Below, piece after piece: positions 48,441-56,529 of a DNA stretch of 64,000 nucleotides (positions within the stretch are counted from its first letter, which is position 1; every line of letters starts with the position of its first letter). The notes beneath the pieces are model-generated. The model was given only the letters and a program-made list of their open reading frames with translations, was not told the origin of the DNA and searched no databases. The translations under genes and the position numbers were made by a program. The DNA comes from JAVJSF01 sp040219555 (GTDB taxonomy: Bacteria > Actinomycetota > Thermoleophilia > Miltoncostaeales > Miltoncostaeaceae): the NCBI GenBank assembly GCA_040219555.1, contig JAVJSF010000010.1, positions 62,001 to 126,000 on the forward strand, given 5' to 3'.

Positions 48441-50075
48441 ATGGCGGCCGGCGTCCTGGAGGCAGCCCGCGATGCGTACGCGCGCCGCGCCTGGACGCGG
48501 GCGGACCACCTGTTCCGGCGCGCCGCGGAGGCGGCGCCGCTCATCCCGGCCGACGTCGAGCGACTGGCGGTGGCGGCATACATGCTCGGCTTCGACGACC
48601 GGCGCATCGACGCGCTGGCGCAGGCCCACGAGGGGCACCTGCGCGACGGCGACCGCCTGGGCGCCGTCCGCGTCGCCTTCTGGCTCGTCGTGCACCTGGC
48701 GCTCTGCGGTGAGATCGGCCGTGCCACCGGGTGGCGGGGCCGCGCGCATCGGCTGGTGGAGCCGGGGGACGGCGACTGCCCGGAGCGGGGATACCTCGCA
48801 TCGGCGGACTCCCTCTGCAGCATGGTGGCCGGCGACTGGGCCGCCATGCGGGCCGCGGCGGCGGAGGCGGTGGCCGTGGGGGAGCGCTTCGGCGACCGCG
48901 ATCTGGTCGCGCTCGGGCTGATCGATCTGGGCCGGGCGATGATCGAGGAGGGGGATGTCGCCGACGGCCTGGGAGCGCTCGACGAGGCGATGCTGGCGGC
49001 CGCCGCCGACGAGTTGTCGCCCGTCGCGACCGGCTTCGTCTACTGCAGCGTCATCGAGGGCTGCCACCTGACCTACGAGCTCGAGCGCGCCGGCGAGTGG
49101 ACCCTGGCCCTGACCGAGTGGTGCGAGCAGCAGCCGGACCTCGTGCCGTTCACCGGCACCTGCCTGATCCACCGGGCGGAGATCCTGCAGGTCCGGGGCG
49201 CCCTCGATGAGGCCTTCGCGCACGCGCGCCGTGCCCGCGAGCGCCTGGCCGAGCGCCGCGGGGCACGGGCTGCCGGCGAGGCCTGTTATCGCTGCGGCGA
49301 GATCTTGCGGATCCGGGGAGACCTTGCGGGCGCCGAGCGCGCGTTCGCGGACGCCCGCCGGTACGGCCGTGAGCCGCATCCGGGCCTCGCCCTGATCCGC
49401 CTGGCCCAGGGCCGGGTGGATGCGGCGTGCGCGGCGATCCGCAGCGCCCTGGAGGCCGCACGCCCCATCGATCGCGCCCGGCTCCTGCCGGCCCACGTCG
49501 AGATCGCGCTCGCGGCAGGGGACCTCGACGGGGCTCGGGCGTCCTGCGAGGAGATCGAGGACCTCGCCCGTCGCAACGGGCGGACGATGCTGCTGGCGTG
49601 CGCGGCAGGGGCCAGGGGGGCGGTGGAGCTCGCTGCGGGTGATGCGCGCGGCGCGGTCCCGCCGCTCCGGCGTGCGACGCGCCTCTGGCTCGAGCTCGAT
49701 GCGCCGTACGAGGCGGCGTGCGCCCGCGTCCTGATCGCGCAGGCCTGCCGCTCGTCGGGCGACGGCGAGACCGCAGATCTCGAGCTGCGGGCCGCTCACG
49801 AGGGCTTCGCGGGCATGGGGCTGGATCCGGCCCGCGCGGGCTCCGGGTCCGGCCCGGGCGGGAGCGGGGCCGCGGACCCCGGGCACGGCCTGACGCCCCG
49901 CGAGCTGCAGGTCCTGCGGCGGCTTGCGACCGGGGAGAGCAACAAGGCGATCGCCGCCTGGCTCGGGGTCAGCCGGCGGACGGTGGACCGGCACGTGAGC
50001 AACCTCTACGCCAAGCTCCGGGTCTCGTCACGGGCGGCCGCGACCGCCTGGGCGTACGAGCACGAGCTCGTCTGA
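48441..50075 (+). CDS. LuxR-family regulator with TPR-like region
   Basis: 544 residues. Helical repeats fill about residues 10-460, with pairs such as GDVADGLGALDEAMLAAAAD and RGALDEAFAHARRARERLA; there is no Walker motif, so it is not a LAL ATPase. A Gly/Ser linker precedes the C-terminal LuxR HTH (LTPRELQVLRRLATGESNKA, WLGVSRRTVDRHVSNLYAKL). It shares an operator-like motif with the flavoprotein gene after it and so is a likely regulator of that gene. Confidence 0.88.
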   Translation: MAAGVLEAARDAYARRAWTRADHLFRRAAEAAPLIPADVERLAVAAYMLGFDDRRIDALAQAHEGHLRDGDRLGAVRVAFWLVVHLALCGEIGRATGWRGRAHRLVEPGDGDCPERGYLASADSLCSMVAGDWAAMRAAAAEAVAVGERFGDRDLVALGLIDLGRAMIEEGDVADGLGALDEAMLAAAADELSPVATGFVYCSVIEGCHLTYELERAGEWTLALTEWCEQQPDLVPFTGTCLIHRAEILQVRGALDEAFAHARRARERLAERRGARAAGEACYRCGEILRIRGDLAGAERAFADARRYGREPHPGLALIRLAQGRVDAACAAIRSALEAARPIDRARLLPAHVEIALAAGDLDGARASCEEIEDLARRNGRTMLLACAAGARGAVELAAGDARGAVPPLRRATRLWLELDAPYEAACARVLIAQACRSSGDGETADLELRAAHEGFAGMGLDPARAGSGSGPGGSGAADPGHGLTPRELQVLRRLATGESNKAIAAWLGVSRRTVDRHVSNLYAKLRVSSRAAATAWAYEHELV

Positions 50076-50088
50076 GCGCACGCCCGCC

Positions 50089-50131
50089 GTGGGTCGAACG
50101 ACCCACATCCTCCCGCGACCCGGATGGGTCG
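50089..50131 (+). promoter_or_regulatory. operator-like inverted repeat plus third TGGGTCG copy
   Basis: GTGGGTCG (50089-50096), AA, CGACCCAC (50099-50106) form 8-bp perfect arms; a further TGGGTCG lies at 50125-50131. A matching half-site is at 48350-48357. The layout suits a dimeric HTH regulator, most simply the adjacent LuxR protein. Confidence 0.5.
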
Positions 50132-50208
50132 TTGCGCCGAAGCGGTGCCGGCCTCCCCCGGTCAGGCTCGTGGCGGACCATCGTCACAGCCGAAGGAGGG
50201 CAGGAGAA

Positions 50209-51369
50209 ATGACCACTCTCGAGACCGGGCACACCACGCCGCGCGGCGTGCTCGACGCCGCCCGCAGCCTGGCGCCGGCCATCGCCGCGCGGGCCGGGGA
50301 GGTCGAGGCCCGGCGCCGCGTGCCGCCGGACCTGCTCGACGACCTCGTCGGGGCAGGCGTGTTCCGAATCCTGCGACCGACGACCCACGGCGGTGCGGAG
50401 GCCGATCTGGCCGGAGCGATGCGCCTCTTCGAGAGCCTCGCGCGAGCCGACGCCTCGGTCGCCTGGACGGTGATGATCGGATCCGGGTCCTGGCGCGACC
50501 TCGTCAGCCTGCCGCGCGACACGTTCGACGAGATCCTGTGCTCGCCCGATGTCATCACCGCCGGCGCCTTCGCCCCATCGGGCCGGTCCGTCGCGGCCGA
50601 GGGCGGCCACCTGGTGAGCGGCCGGTGGGCCTTCGCCAGCGGCTGCGAGCACGCCGACTGGATCTACGGCACGTGCGTCGAGGGTGTCGCGGACGGGGTG
50701 CCGCAGCTGCGCACCGCCGTCTTCGCTCCGGATCAGGTGGAGATCGAGGACACCTGGGCGGTGTCCGGCCTGTGCGGCACCGGCAGCCACCACTTCCGCG
50801 CCGACTCGGTGGTGGTGTCCCCGGACCGGACCATCGACCGGTCGGTGTTCGAGCCCTGCATCGACACCCCGATCGTCCGCGTGCCCATCGCCTCGTTGAT
50901 CGCCCTCGCGATCTCCAGCGTCGCCGTGGGGTGCGCGCAGGGGGCGCTCGATGACATCGTCGCCCTCGCCGCGGACAAGGTGCCGCTCCTGGCCGGCGCG
51001 CACCTGGCCGAGAGCCCCACCTTCCAGCTTGATCTGGCCGACGCCGACGCCGGCCTGCGGGCCGCCCGCGCCCTGATCCACCAGCTGGCCGAGGAGGCCT
51101 GGGAGACCGCGTCGGACGGCGTCGAGCCCTCGCTGCCGGACCGGGCCAGGGCGCGCGCGGCGGCGGTCTGGGCGACCGAGCGCGCTGCGGAGGTCGTCGG
51201 CAGGGCCTTCCGGGCCGGGGGCGGGGGCTCGATCTACGCGGCGTCCCCGCTGCAGCGCCGCCTGCGCGACATCGACGCGCTGGCCCAGCACTTCCTCGTG
51301 AGGCGCGACACGCTGGTCACCGCCGGAGCGATCCTTGCCGGCCGCGAGGTCGAGGTCGCCGTGTTCTGA
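50209..51369 (+). CDS. acyl-CoA dehydrogenase-like flavoprotein (possible monooxygenase)
   Basis: 386 residues from ATG 50209 after AGGAG. Acyl-CoA dehydrogenase fold: ADLAGAMRLFESLARADASV, GAFAPSGRSVAAEGGHLVSGRWAFASGCEHADW and a C-terminal helical domain ending HFLVRRDTLVTAGAILAGR. The catalytic Glu of true dehydrogenases is not obvious, and the C-terminal half resembles the acyl-CoA_dh_2 type of flavin-dependent monooxygenases such as HsaA/DszC. Such enzymes need a flavin reductase, which is not adjacent. Confidence 0.8.
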   Translation: MTTLETGHTTPRGVLDAARSLAPAIAARAGEVEARRRVPPDLLDDLVGAGVFRILRPTTHGGAEADLAGAMRLFESLARADASVAWTVMIGSGSWRDLVSLPRDTFDEILCSPDVITAGAFAPSGRSVAAEGGHLVSGRWAFASGCEHADWIYGTCVEGVADGVPQLRTAVFAPDQVEIEDTWAVSGLCGTGSHHFRADSVVVSPDRTIDRSVFEPCIDTPIVRVPIASLIALAISSVAVGCAQGALDDIVALAADKVPLLAGAHLAESPTFQLDLADADAGLRAARALIHQLAEEAWETASDGVEPSLPDRARARAAAVWATERAAEVVGRAFRAGGGGSIYAASPLQRRLRDIDALAQHFLVRRDTLVTAGAILAGREVEVAVF

Positions 51370-51409
51370 GGCCGGCTGGAGTCGCCGGCCCCGGCTGCAT
51401 CGCCGCGGC

Positions 51410-51429
51410 CGGTCGCCGGCCGGCGACCG
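51410..51429. terminator. hairpin between convergent genes
   Basis: CGGTCGCC (51410-51417), loop GGCC, GGCGACCG (51422-51429); a perfect 20-base palindrome between two convergent stops. Confidence 0.65.
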
Positions 51430-51431
51430 CC

Positions 51432-53423
51432 CTACACGCGATCCGCGGGGACCTCCGCGGCGTCCCCCGCCCGCACCGGCACCTCCACCCGGTGCCGGCG
51501 CGCGGCCCGCTCGGCCATCGCCGTGCCGTAGGCGTCCAGCACCCGCGGGGTGATGTGGTCCCACTCGAACCTGGCGGCGGCGCGGCGACCGTCCTCGCCC
51601 AGGCGCCGGCGCAGGCCGGCGTCATCGGCGAGTTCCTGCAGGGCGCGGGTCAGCGCGTCGATATCGCCGGGCGGCACGGTGAGGCCGTGGCCGTCGAGGA
51701 CATCGACATAGCCGGGGATCGAGGAGGCGACGACCGCGACCCCGGCAGACATGGCTTCGACGAGGACGAGCCCGAAGCTCTCCCCCTCCAGCGAGGGCGC
51801 GCAGAAGATGTCGGCCTGGTCGAGGAACTCGTCCCTGACCGCGTCCGAGACCCTGCCGTGCGCGGTCACGCCGGCCGGCAGCGGTCGCCCGGGCGCGATC
51901 TGCTGCTGCAGGGCCTCCACCTCGTCGGCGCCCACCCCGACCACGTCGAGGTGCACCCCGGGCAGGTCGACGGCGGCGCGCAGCAGCGCGCTCAACCCCT
52001 TGCGCGGCTCGTTGCGTCCGATGAACAGCAGCCGGACCGTCCGGTCGCCCGGCTCGCGCCGCCGGCCGGAGTGCTCGCGGCGGGCCACGCCGTTCGGGAT
52101 CACCTCGTACTCGCCGCCGAGGAACTTGGCGGCCGTCGACCGGGCGGCCTCCGATACGGCCGTGCGGTGGTGCAGGCGCCGGACGGCGATGCGCCCCAGC
52201 GGTGCCAGCACGCGGTAGAGGCGGGACTCCGGCCCGTACATGTGGAAGGTGCCGACCGTCGGCCGCCCCGAGAGCAGCAGGATCGACAGGCACGGGGGCA
52301 CGAGCGGCTCGTGCAGGTGCACCACGTCGTAGTCCCCCCGCCGCACGATCCACCACGCGCGCAGGTTGGACCACGGCGCCAGGGCCACGCGGCCCACCGA
52401 GCCGTTGCCGCGCACTCCCGTGGTACCGCCGAGCGCGCGGAAGTGGGGCTCGTCCACGGGGCCGTCCGCGGGGGCGAGGATGTCGACGTGGTGGCCGCGC
52501 CGGCGCAGGGACACCGCCATGTCGCGCACCTGGCCGCCGACGCCTCCGTACCCGTCCCAGGCGTAGGGGCACACGAGCGCGACGCGCAGCGGACCGAGCG
52601 CCCCGCCGTGCGGGCTCCGGAGCACCGGCCCCGCCGTGCCGAGCGCGCTGCCGCGGCTGGTCCAGGGGGCGCCGTGGAGGGCGACCGCTATGGCGAAGCC
52701 GATCCCCACCACCATGAGTCCGGCGACGATGTCGAGGATGAAGTGGTTGCCCGTGGCGACGACGATCAGGATGACCAGCGGCCCCCACATCAGGGCGGCG
52801 AACCTGATCGCCAGCACGGTGGTGGCCGACGCCAGCCCCACGCCCACGGCCACTGCGAAGGCGGCGTGCAGGCTGGGCACGGCGGCGACCGGGTTGTAGA
52901 AGTACTCCATGAAGGGCGCGTCGAGCGGTACCAGCGACTCGCGGGTGACCGAGTCCACGATCCCGATGTCGGCGAGGCGCGGCGGCGCGGTGGGGAACAG
53001 CGCGAAGATCGGTAGTGCCACCAGCCACGCGCCGATCAGGGTGGTACGCAGCAGCGGGTACACCGACCGCCGGCGCTTGTAGACGACCACCAGCGCCAGC
53101 GGCACGGCGACCAGCTGGGCCACCAGGTAGAGCAGCCCCAGCACGGACATGACCTGCAGGCCGGTGATCCACTCCTGCACCTGGCGCTCGACGTTGAGCC
53201 CGAGCTCGGCCTGCACGGCGACGATGCGGGCCGCGTTCTCCAGCGCCTCGACGTCCGAGCCGCGGCTGATCCCGCGCGCGAGCGAGTAGAGCAGGTACGC
53301 GCCCGCGAACAGAGCCACTTCGCGCGGCCAGCGGCGCGCGCTGAGCTCCGGGGTGGGTCCGCCGGCCGTCGCGGCCATCGCGGGGTCCCACGAGGGGCGG
53401 CGGTCGGCGGGACGCCGGCTCAT
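51432..53423 (-). CDS. PAP2-phosphatase / GT4 glycosyltransferase fusion
   Basis: 663 residues from ATG 53423, whose ATGA overlaps the upstream stop. Residues 35-250 are a six-helix PAP2-family membrane domain with PSLHAA at 183 and GNHFILD at 225 as the phosphatase/transferase motifs, like actinobacterial inositol-phosphotransferase-type proteins. From 279 a GT4 enzyme begins (LRVALVCPYAWDGYGGVGGQ) with LFIGRNEPRKGLSALL and the donor-binding PSLEGESFGLVLVEAMSAG, resembling PimA-type mannosyltransferases. A membrane lipid is built or processed and glycosylated by one polypeptide. Fusion of these two is unusual. Confidence 0.85.
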   Translation of the reverse strand: MSRRPADRRPSWDPAMAATAGGPTPELSARRWPREVALFAGAYLLYSLARGISRGSDVEALENAARIVAVQAELGLNVERQVQEWITGLQVMSVLGLLYLVAQLVAVPLALVVVYKRRRSVYPLLRTTLIGAWLVALPIFALFPTAPPRLADIGIVDSVTRESLVPLDAPFMEYFYNPVAAVPSLHAAFAVAVGVGLASATTVLAIRFAALMWGPLVILIVVATGNHFILDIVAGLMVVGIGFAIAVALHGAPWTSRGSALGTAGPVLRSPHGGALGPLRVALVCPYAWDGYGGVGGQVRDMAVSLRRRGHHVDILAPADGPVDEPHFRALGGTTGVRGNGSVGRVALAPWSNLRAWWIVRRGDYDVVHLHEPLVPPCLSILLLSGRPTVGTFHMYGPESRLYRVLAPLGRIAVRRLHHRTAVSEAARSTAAKFLGGEYEVIPNGVARREHSGRRREPGDRTVRLLFIGRNEPRKGLSALLRAAVDLPGVHLDVVGVGADEVEALQQQIAPGRPLPAGVTAHGRVSDAVRDEFLDQADIFCAPSLEGESFGLVLVEAMSAGVAVVASSIPGYVDVLDGHGLTVPPGDIDALTRALQELADDAGLRRRLGEDGRRAAARFEWDHITPRVLDAYGTAMAERAARRHRVEVPVRAGDAAEVPADRV

Positions 53424-54514
53424 GCCCGCCCGGCCGACGGCGTCCCGCCCGGCGACGCGCCGACAGCGGACGCGGCGGGCCGGTCCATGCGACGCAGCGT
53501 GCGCAGGTCGAGGTCCTCGCGGGCCAGGAAGAGCAGGCCGGGCCCGATGCCCGTGAGGGCCTGCGTGGCCTGCAGTAGCAGGCCGGCGGCCAGCGCCTCG
53601 GCGCCCGCGACGCCGTACGAGGCGATCAGCGGGAGGCCGACCGCCGCCTGGAACGAGCCCACGCCGCCGGGGAGGATCGGCACCGTCTGGGCCACGGTCG
53701 TCGTCACCAGCACCGCGGCAGCGGCGGCCAGACCCAGGTCGAGTCCGAGCGCCCGGAGCACCATGAAGGTGCCGAACCACTGCAGCACCATGGCCGCGAC
53801 GCCCGCGCCGGCGACCAGGGCCAGGCGCCGGGGCGCGCGCAGCGCGCGCAGGCCTTCGCTCGCCGAGCGCAGCGTCGTCCGGACGGCGCGCAGGAGCCGG
53901 CGCAGACGGGAGGTGGGTCGCGTCCGCGGCGGCGCCACGGCGCGGGAGCGGACGGCGACGACGATCAGCGCGGTGACGAGCAGGCCGCCGCCCGCGGCGA
54001 CCCCTGCGACGTAGCCCGGCACCGGCAGCAGCAGCGCGGCGACGAGCGCGAGGACGGCCCATGCGGCGGTGCTGACCAGGAGTTCCGCCGCCGCTCCCCC
54101 GGCGACGGCGGCGAAGCCGAGGTCGGTGCCCCGGCGGCGGACGCGCCCCTCGGCCAGCACGACGCGGGCCGCCTCACCCAGGCGCGCCGGCGCCACCCAG
54201 TTGCCGAGCAGGCCGATGAAGACCGGGCTGACCAGGTCGCGCGCGCGCACTCCCTCGCCGCGCCCGAGCCCGCGGAGCAGGGCGGCCCAGATCGGCGCCT
54301 TGAGGGCCGCCGCGAGCGTGAAGGCCACCAGGGCGGCGGCGATCGGCGCGATCGACGACGAGGTCAGTTCACCGAACGAGCGCGACCAGTCGATCCGCCA
54401 CGCGATCAGGGCGACCACGGCCACGACGGCCGCGAGCTTGCCGGCGCGCAGGGCACGGGCCCGGGTGTCCGCCCGCAGCGTGACATCGGCCGGCACGACC
54501 CCGGACACGCTCAT
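53420..54514 (-). CDS. lysylphosphatidylglycerol synthase TM region/flippase-like protein
   Basis: 364 residues, about eight membrane helices. PVFIGLLGNWVAPARLGEAARVVLAEG and VPILPGGVGSFQAAVGLPLIAS are the conserved blocks of the UPF0104/AglD-like family, which moves or positions glycolipids and phospholipids. The stop overlaps the start of the PAP2-GT4 fusion, so the two probably act on the same lipid. Confidence 0.85.
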   Translation of the reverse strand: MSVSGVVPADVTLRADTRARALRAGKLAAVVAVVALIAWRIDWSRSFGELTSSSIAPIAAALVAFTLAAALKAPIWAALLRGLGRGEGVRARDLVSPVFIGLLGNWVAPARLGEAARVVLAEGRVRRRGTDLGFAAVAGGAAAELLVSTAAWAVLALVAALLLPVPGYVAGVAAGGGLLVTALIVVAVRSRAVAPPRTRPTSRLRRLLRAVRTTLRSASEGLRALRAPRRLALVAGAGVAAMVLQWFGTFMVLRALGLDLGLAAAAAVLVTTTVAQTVPILPGGVGSFQAAVGLPLIASYGVAGAEALAAGLLLQATQALTGIGPGLLFLAREDLDLRTLRRMDRPAASAVGASPGGTPSAGRA

Positions 54515-54751
54515 ATGCCGAGCACGTGCGTGGGAGCGCCGTGCCGGGTGGTGGCAACATCTGCGACCCGGCGTTCGGGGATGGTCCCCAGCCTTTCGTC
54601 GTCCTTTGAAACAGGAGGATACCCACGATGGCCCCGATCCATGGTGGCGCCGGGGCTCGGGGTCGGTGCCGGCCTGGAATCGTTGACACCGCGCCGGCGC
54701 CGGGCGCCCTATCCGGGGGGGGTCATCAGCACGGCGGGATCGATGTACTCG
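54515..54751 (+). other. gap with an isolated strong ribosome site and start
   Basis: CAGGAGGA followed by ATG at 54628 looks like a genuine start, and a frame MAPIHGGAGARGRCRPG then IDVLGLLGDAGAGAS reads on, but it passes through two hairpins and into the antisense of the DUF1775 remnant, where coding character is lost. Most likely a decayed or truncated gene. No other feature is seen in the gap. Confidence 0.25.
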
Positions 54752-54799
54752 GCCTCCTCGGCGACGCGGGCGCAGGCGCGTCCGCGTCGCCGAGGAGGC
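54752..54799. terminator. long hairpin, first of a tandem pair
   Basis: An 18-bp perfect stem (54752-54769 with 54782-54799, core CCTCCTCGGCGACGCGG) and a 12-base loop. It lies downstream of the minus-strand DUF1775 remnant. Confidence 0.7.
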
Positions 54800-54801
54800 G
54801 C

Positions 54802-54829
54802 GGCGGCCGGGCGTCGCTGCCCGGCCGCC
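54802..54829. terminator. second hairpin of the tandem pair
   Basis: GGCGGCCGGGC (54802-54812) pairs perfectly with 54819-54829 around a 6-base loop, 22 bases from the remnant's stop. Confidence 0.65.
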
Positions 54830-54851
54830 TATCGCGGACGCGCCCCTGGCC

Positions 54852-55302
54852 CTACCCGTCGCGCCGGCGACGGCCGTTCAGGCCGATGCCGAGTCCGGCG
54901 GCGCCGATCACCAGGCCGCCGGTGCCGAGACCCAGCGCCACGTTGGTCTTGGCGTCGTCCGACTGCGGCACCACCGAGGCGGCGTCGACCTCGCCGGACC
55001 CGGCCTCGTCGCCATGGCCGCCCGCGGCCGCGGTGAGGTCACCTGCGGCGCCGGCTCGTCGGGCGGCTCCTGTCCGTCGACCGTGGGCTGGATCCAGCGC
55101 GTCACGCCCTCTTCGCAGGTCTGGATGGCCGGGAAGTCGATGGCCCCCTCGGTCGCCGGCATCCGCATGCTGAGGCCGAAGTCGATGAACTGGTCGGGTG
55201 CCAGCGGCACGCCGCTCCACGAGACGGTGGCCACCGTGAGACGTATCCGAGTCCGGCGATCAGGGCGGCCTGGCGTGCCGACGGGCCGTTGAGACGAGTC
55301 AT
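54852..55302 (-). pseudogene. DUF1775 (YcnI-like) gene, frameshifted and N-terminally truncated
   Basis: One minus-strand frame reads VSWSGVPLAPDQFIDFGLSM, FPAIQTCEEGVTRWIQP and EPPDEPAPQVT; the frame then breaks near 55036-55042 and continues in another frame as LTAAAGGHGDEAGSGEVDAA to the membrane-anchor tail NVALGLGTGGLVIGAAGLGI and RRRR. Adding one C in GTGACCTCACC restores PQVTLTAAA. The N-terminal half of a YcnI protein (signal peptide, copper-binding His) is missing; an ATG frame from 55302 reads only MTRLNGPSARQAALIAG. YcnI proteins bind copper at the membrane surface. Confidence 0.75.
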
Positions 55303-55367
55303 CTCCGTGCCTCCGGTCCGTCACCGGGCAACGAGATGCCGCGCTCCCGCGGGCCGGCAGGGGCGGG

Positions 55368-56039
55368 TCAATGGTTGTCTCGACGATTGGCGTTGCGCCT
55401 GAGCAGCACGACCCCGGCCCAGACGAACCAGACGATCAGGCCAAGCCCGAAGATCGCTCCGACGATCTCGAGCGCGGGGACGATCGTGACGATCCCGGCC
55501 ACACCGGCGGCGATGCCGAGGTAGTTCAGCGTTCTCGGGAGCGCGCTGGTCCTGAGCGCGGCCCAGCTGACGAGCAGGATCCACAGTCCGCCCACGATCT
55601 CGTTGCCGCCGCCGACGCCGTTCTGAACCGCGTCGAGCGCCGACCAGACCGCGTCCGCCTGTGCCGGGTCGGTCTCCCGGAGGTCGGCGACGGTGCCGAG
55701 GCCGATGTTGCCGATCATTCCCGCGGCGATGACGAGGCCGGCCCAGATGATCCCGAAGGCCGCCGCGGCGGGCGCCAGTACGGGCGCGCCGGGCCGCACC
55801 CGCTCGAGCAGCGCGAGCACGAGCGGTACGAGCACCACGCCGAAGAGGATAAAAATGACGGCGTTCCAGAGGTAGAGCACCGCTTCGTTGTCCGCCACGA
55901 AGGCAACCGATTCGGCCGGCGTCGGGTCGCCGGTCGTGTAGTCCGACAGGGCGGTTGCGAAGAGGGCGAAGCCAAACACGAAGGTCGCGGCCGCAACCAG
56001 CGCGGCGACTCCCCCGAGCTTCTGTCGCGCGGGATTCAT
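55368..56039 (-). CDS. multi-helix membrane protein, DUF4386-like
   Basis: 223 residues, ATG 56039 after AAGGAG. Six hydrophobic segments beginning KLGGVAALVAAATFVFGFAL and ending GLIVWFVWAGVVLLRR. AVIFILFGVVLVPLVLALLE, LGIAAGVAGIVTIVPAL and the overall helix arrangement resemble the DUF4386 family of unknown function. It lies inside the suspected decayed island between the DUF1775 remnant and the integrase remnant. Confidence 0.7.
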   Translation of the reverse strand: MNPARQKLGGVAALVAAATFVFGFALFATALSDYTTGDPTPAESVAFVADNEAVLYLWNAVIFILFGVVLVPLVLALLERVRPGAPVLAPAAAAFGIIWAGLVIAAGMIGNIGLGTVADLRETDPAQADAVWSALDAVQNGVGGGNEIVGGLWILLVSWAALRTSALPRTLNYLGIAAGVAGIVTIVPALEIVGAIFGLGLIVWFVWAGVVLLRRNANRRDNH

Positions 56040-56054
56040 CGGCGTTCTCTCCTT

Positions 56055-56243
56055 CTATCGTCGATGCTGATGACGGTCGTGCCGCGTGGGCGGCCTTCCC
56101 GCAGGTAGCAGGAGCCGAGCCTCCGCGACGGTTGCGGCGGAGCGCCTCCGCTGCCGCCCCGACGGATCGCGGAAGACGACCACGTGCCCACGTCCCCGCC
56201 GGTAGATGCCGCGGGTCGAGGTGCGTTCGAGCGGGCCGGCCAC
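56055..56243 (-). pseudogene. N-terminal remnant of a tyrosine recombinase/integrase
   Basis: 62 codons from GTG 56243 to a TAG at 56055. The reading TSTRGIYRRGRGHVVVFRDP followed by SGRQRRRSAATVAEARLL matches the arm-type DNA-binding domain that opens phage integrases (GIY-x-R-G-x-x-x-V-x-x-R-D-x-x-G-R-x-R). The core-binding and catalytic domains (R-H-R-Y) are absent. It lies about 100 bases beyond the 3' end of tRNA-Lys on the same strand, the classic integrase position. Confidence 0.65.
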
Positions 56244-56254
56244 GGTGGGCCGAT

Positions 56255-56274
56255 GTTGTCACTTTCGTTGTCAC
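56255..56274. repeat. direct repeat GTTGTCAC x2 near the integrase remnant
   Basis: GTTGTCAC occurs at 56255-56262 and 56267-56274, a 12-base period, between the integrase remnant and the tRNA. The position suits arm-type integrase sites. Only two copies are seen. Confidence 0.4.
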
Positions 56275-56345
56275 CCAGTAACTCGCCGGGCTCCTACGAG
56301 GGGAAAGGATCAGCGCAGATGCCAATCGATAAGAGCTATCTGGCC

Positions 56346-56420
<75 letters not shown>

Positions 56421-56529
56421 CGGCGCGGATTCTGCCCGACCCGCCGGCGTACGGAGGCCCTGCGCTCAGATCGCCCGCCCCGATGCCGATCTGACCGGGG
56501 ACGACGGTGGGCAAGAGAGGGCGGAGAAG

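Noticed and set aside
56221..56240. GTTCGAGC near 56225 as an attachment-site copy of the tRNA T-loop
   Set aside because: Only eight bases match and they are in the opposite orientation to the tRNA.
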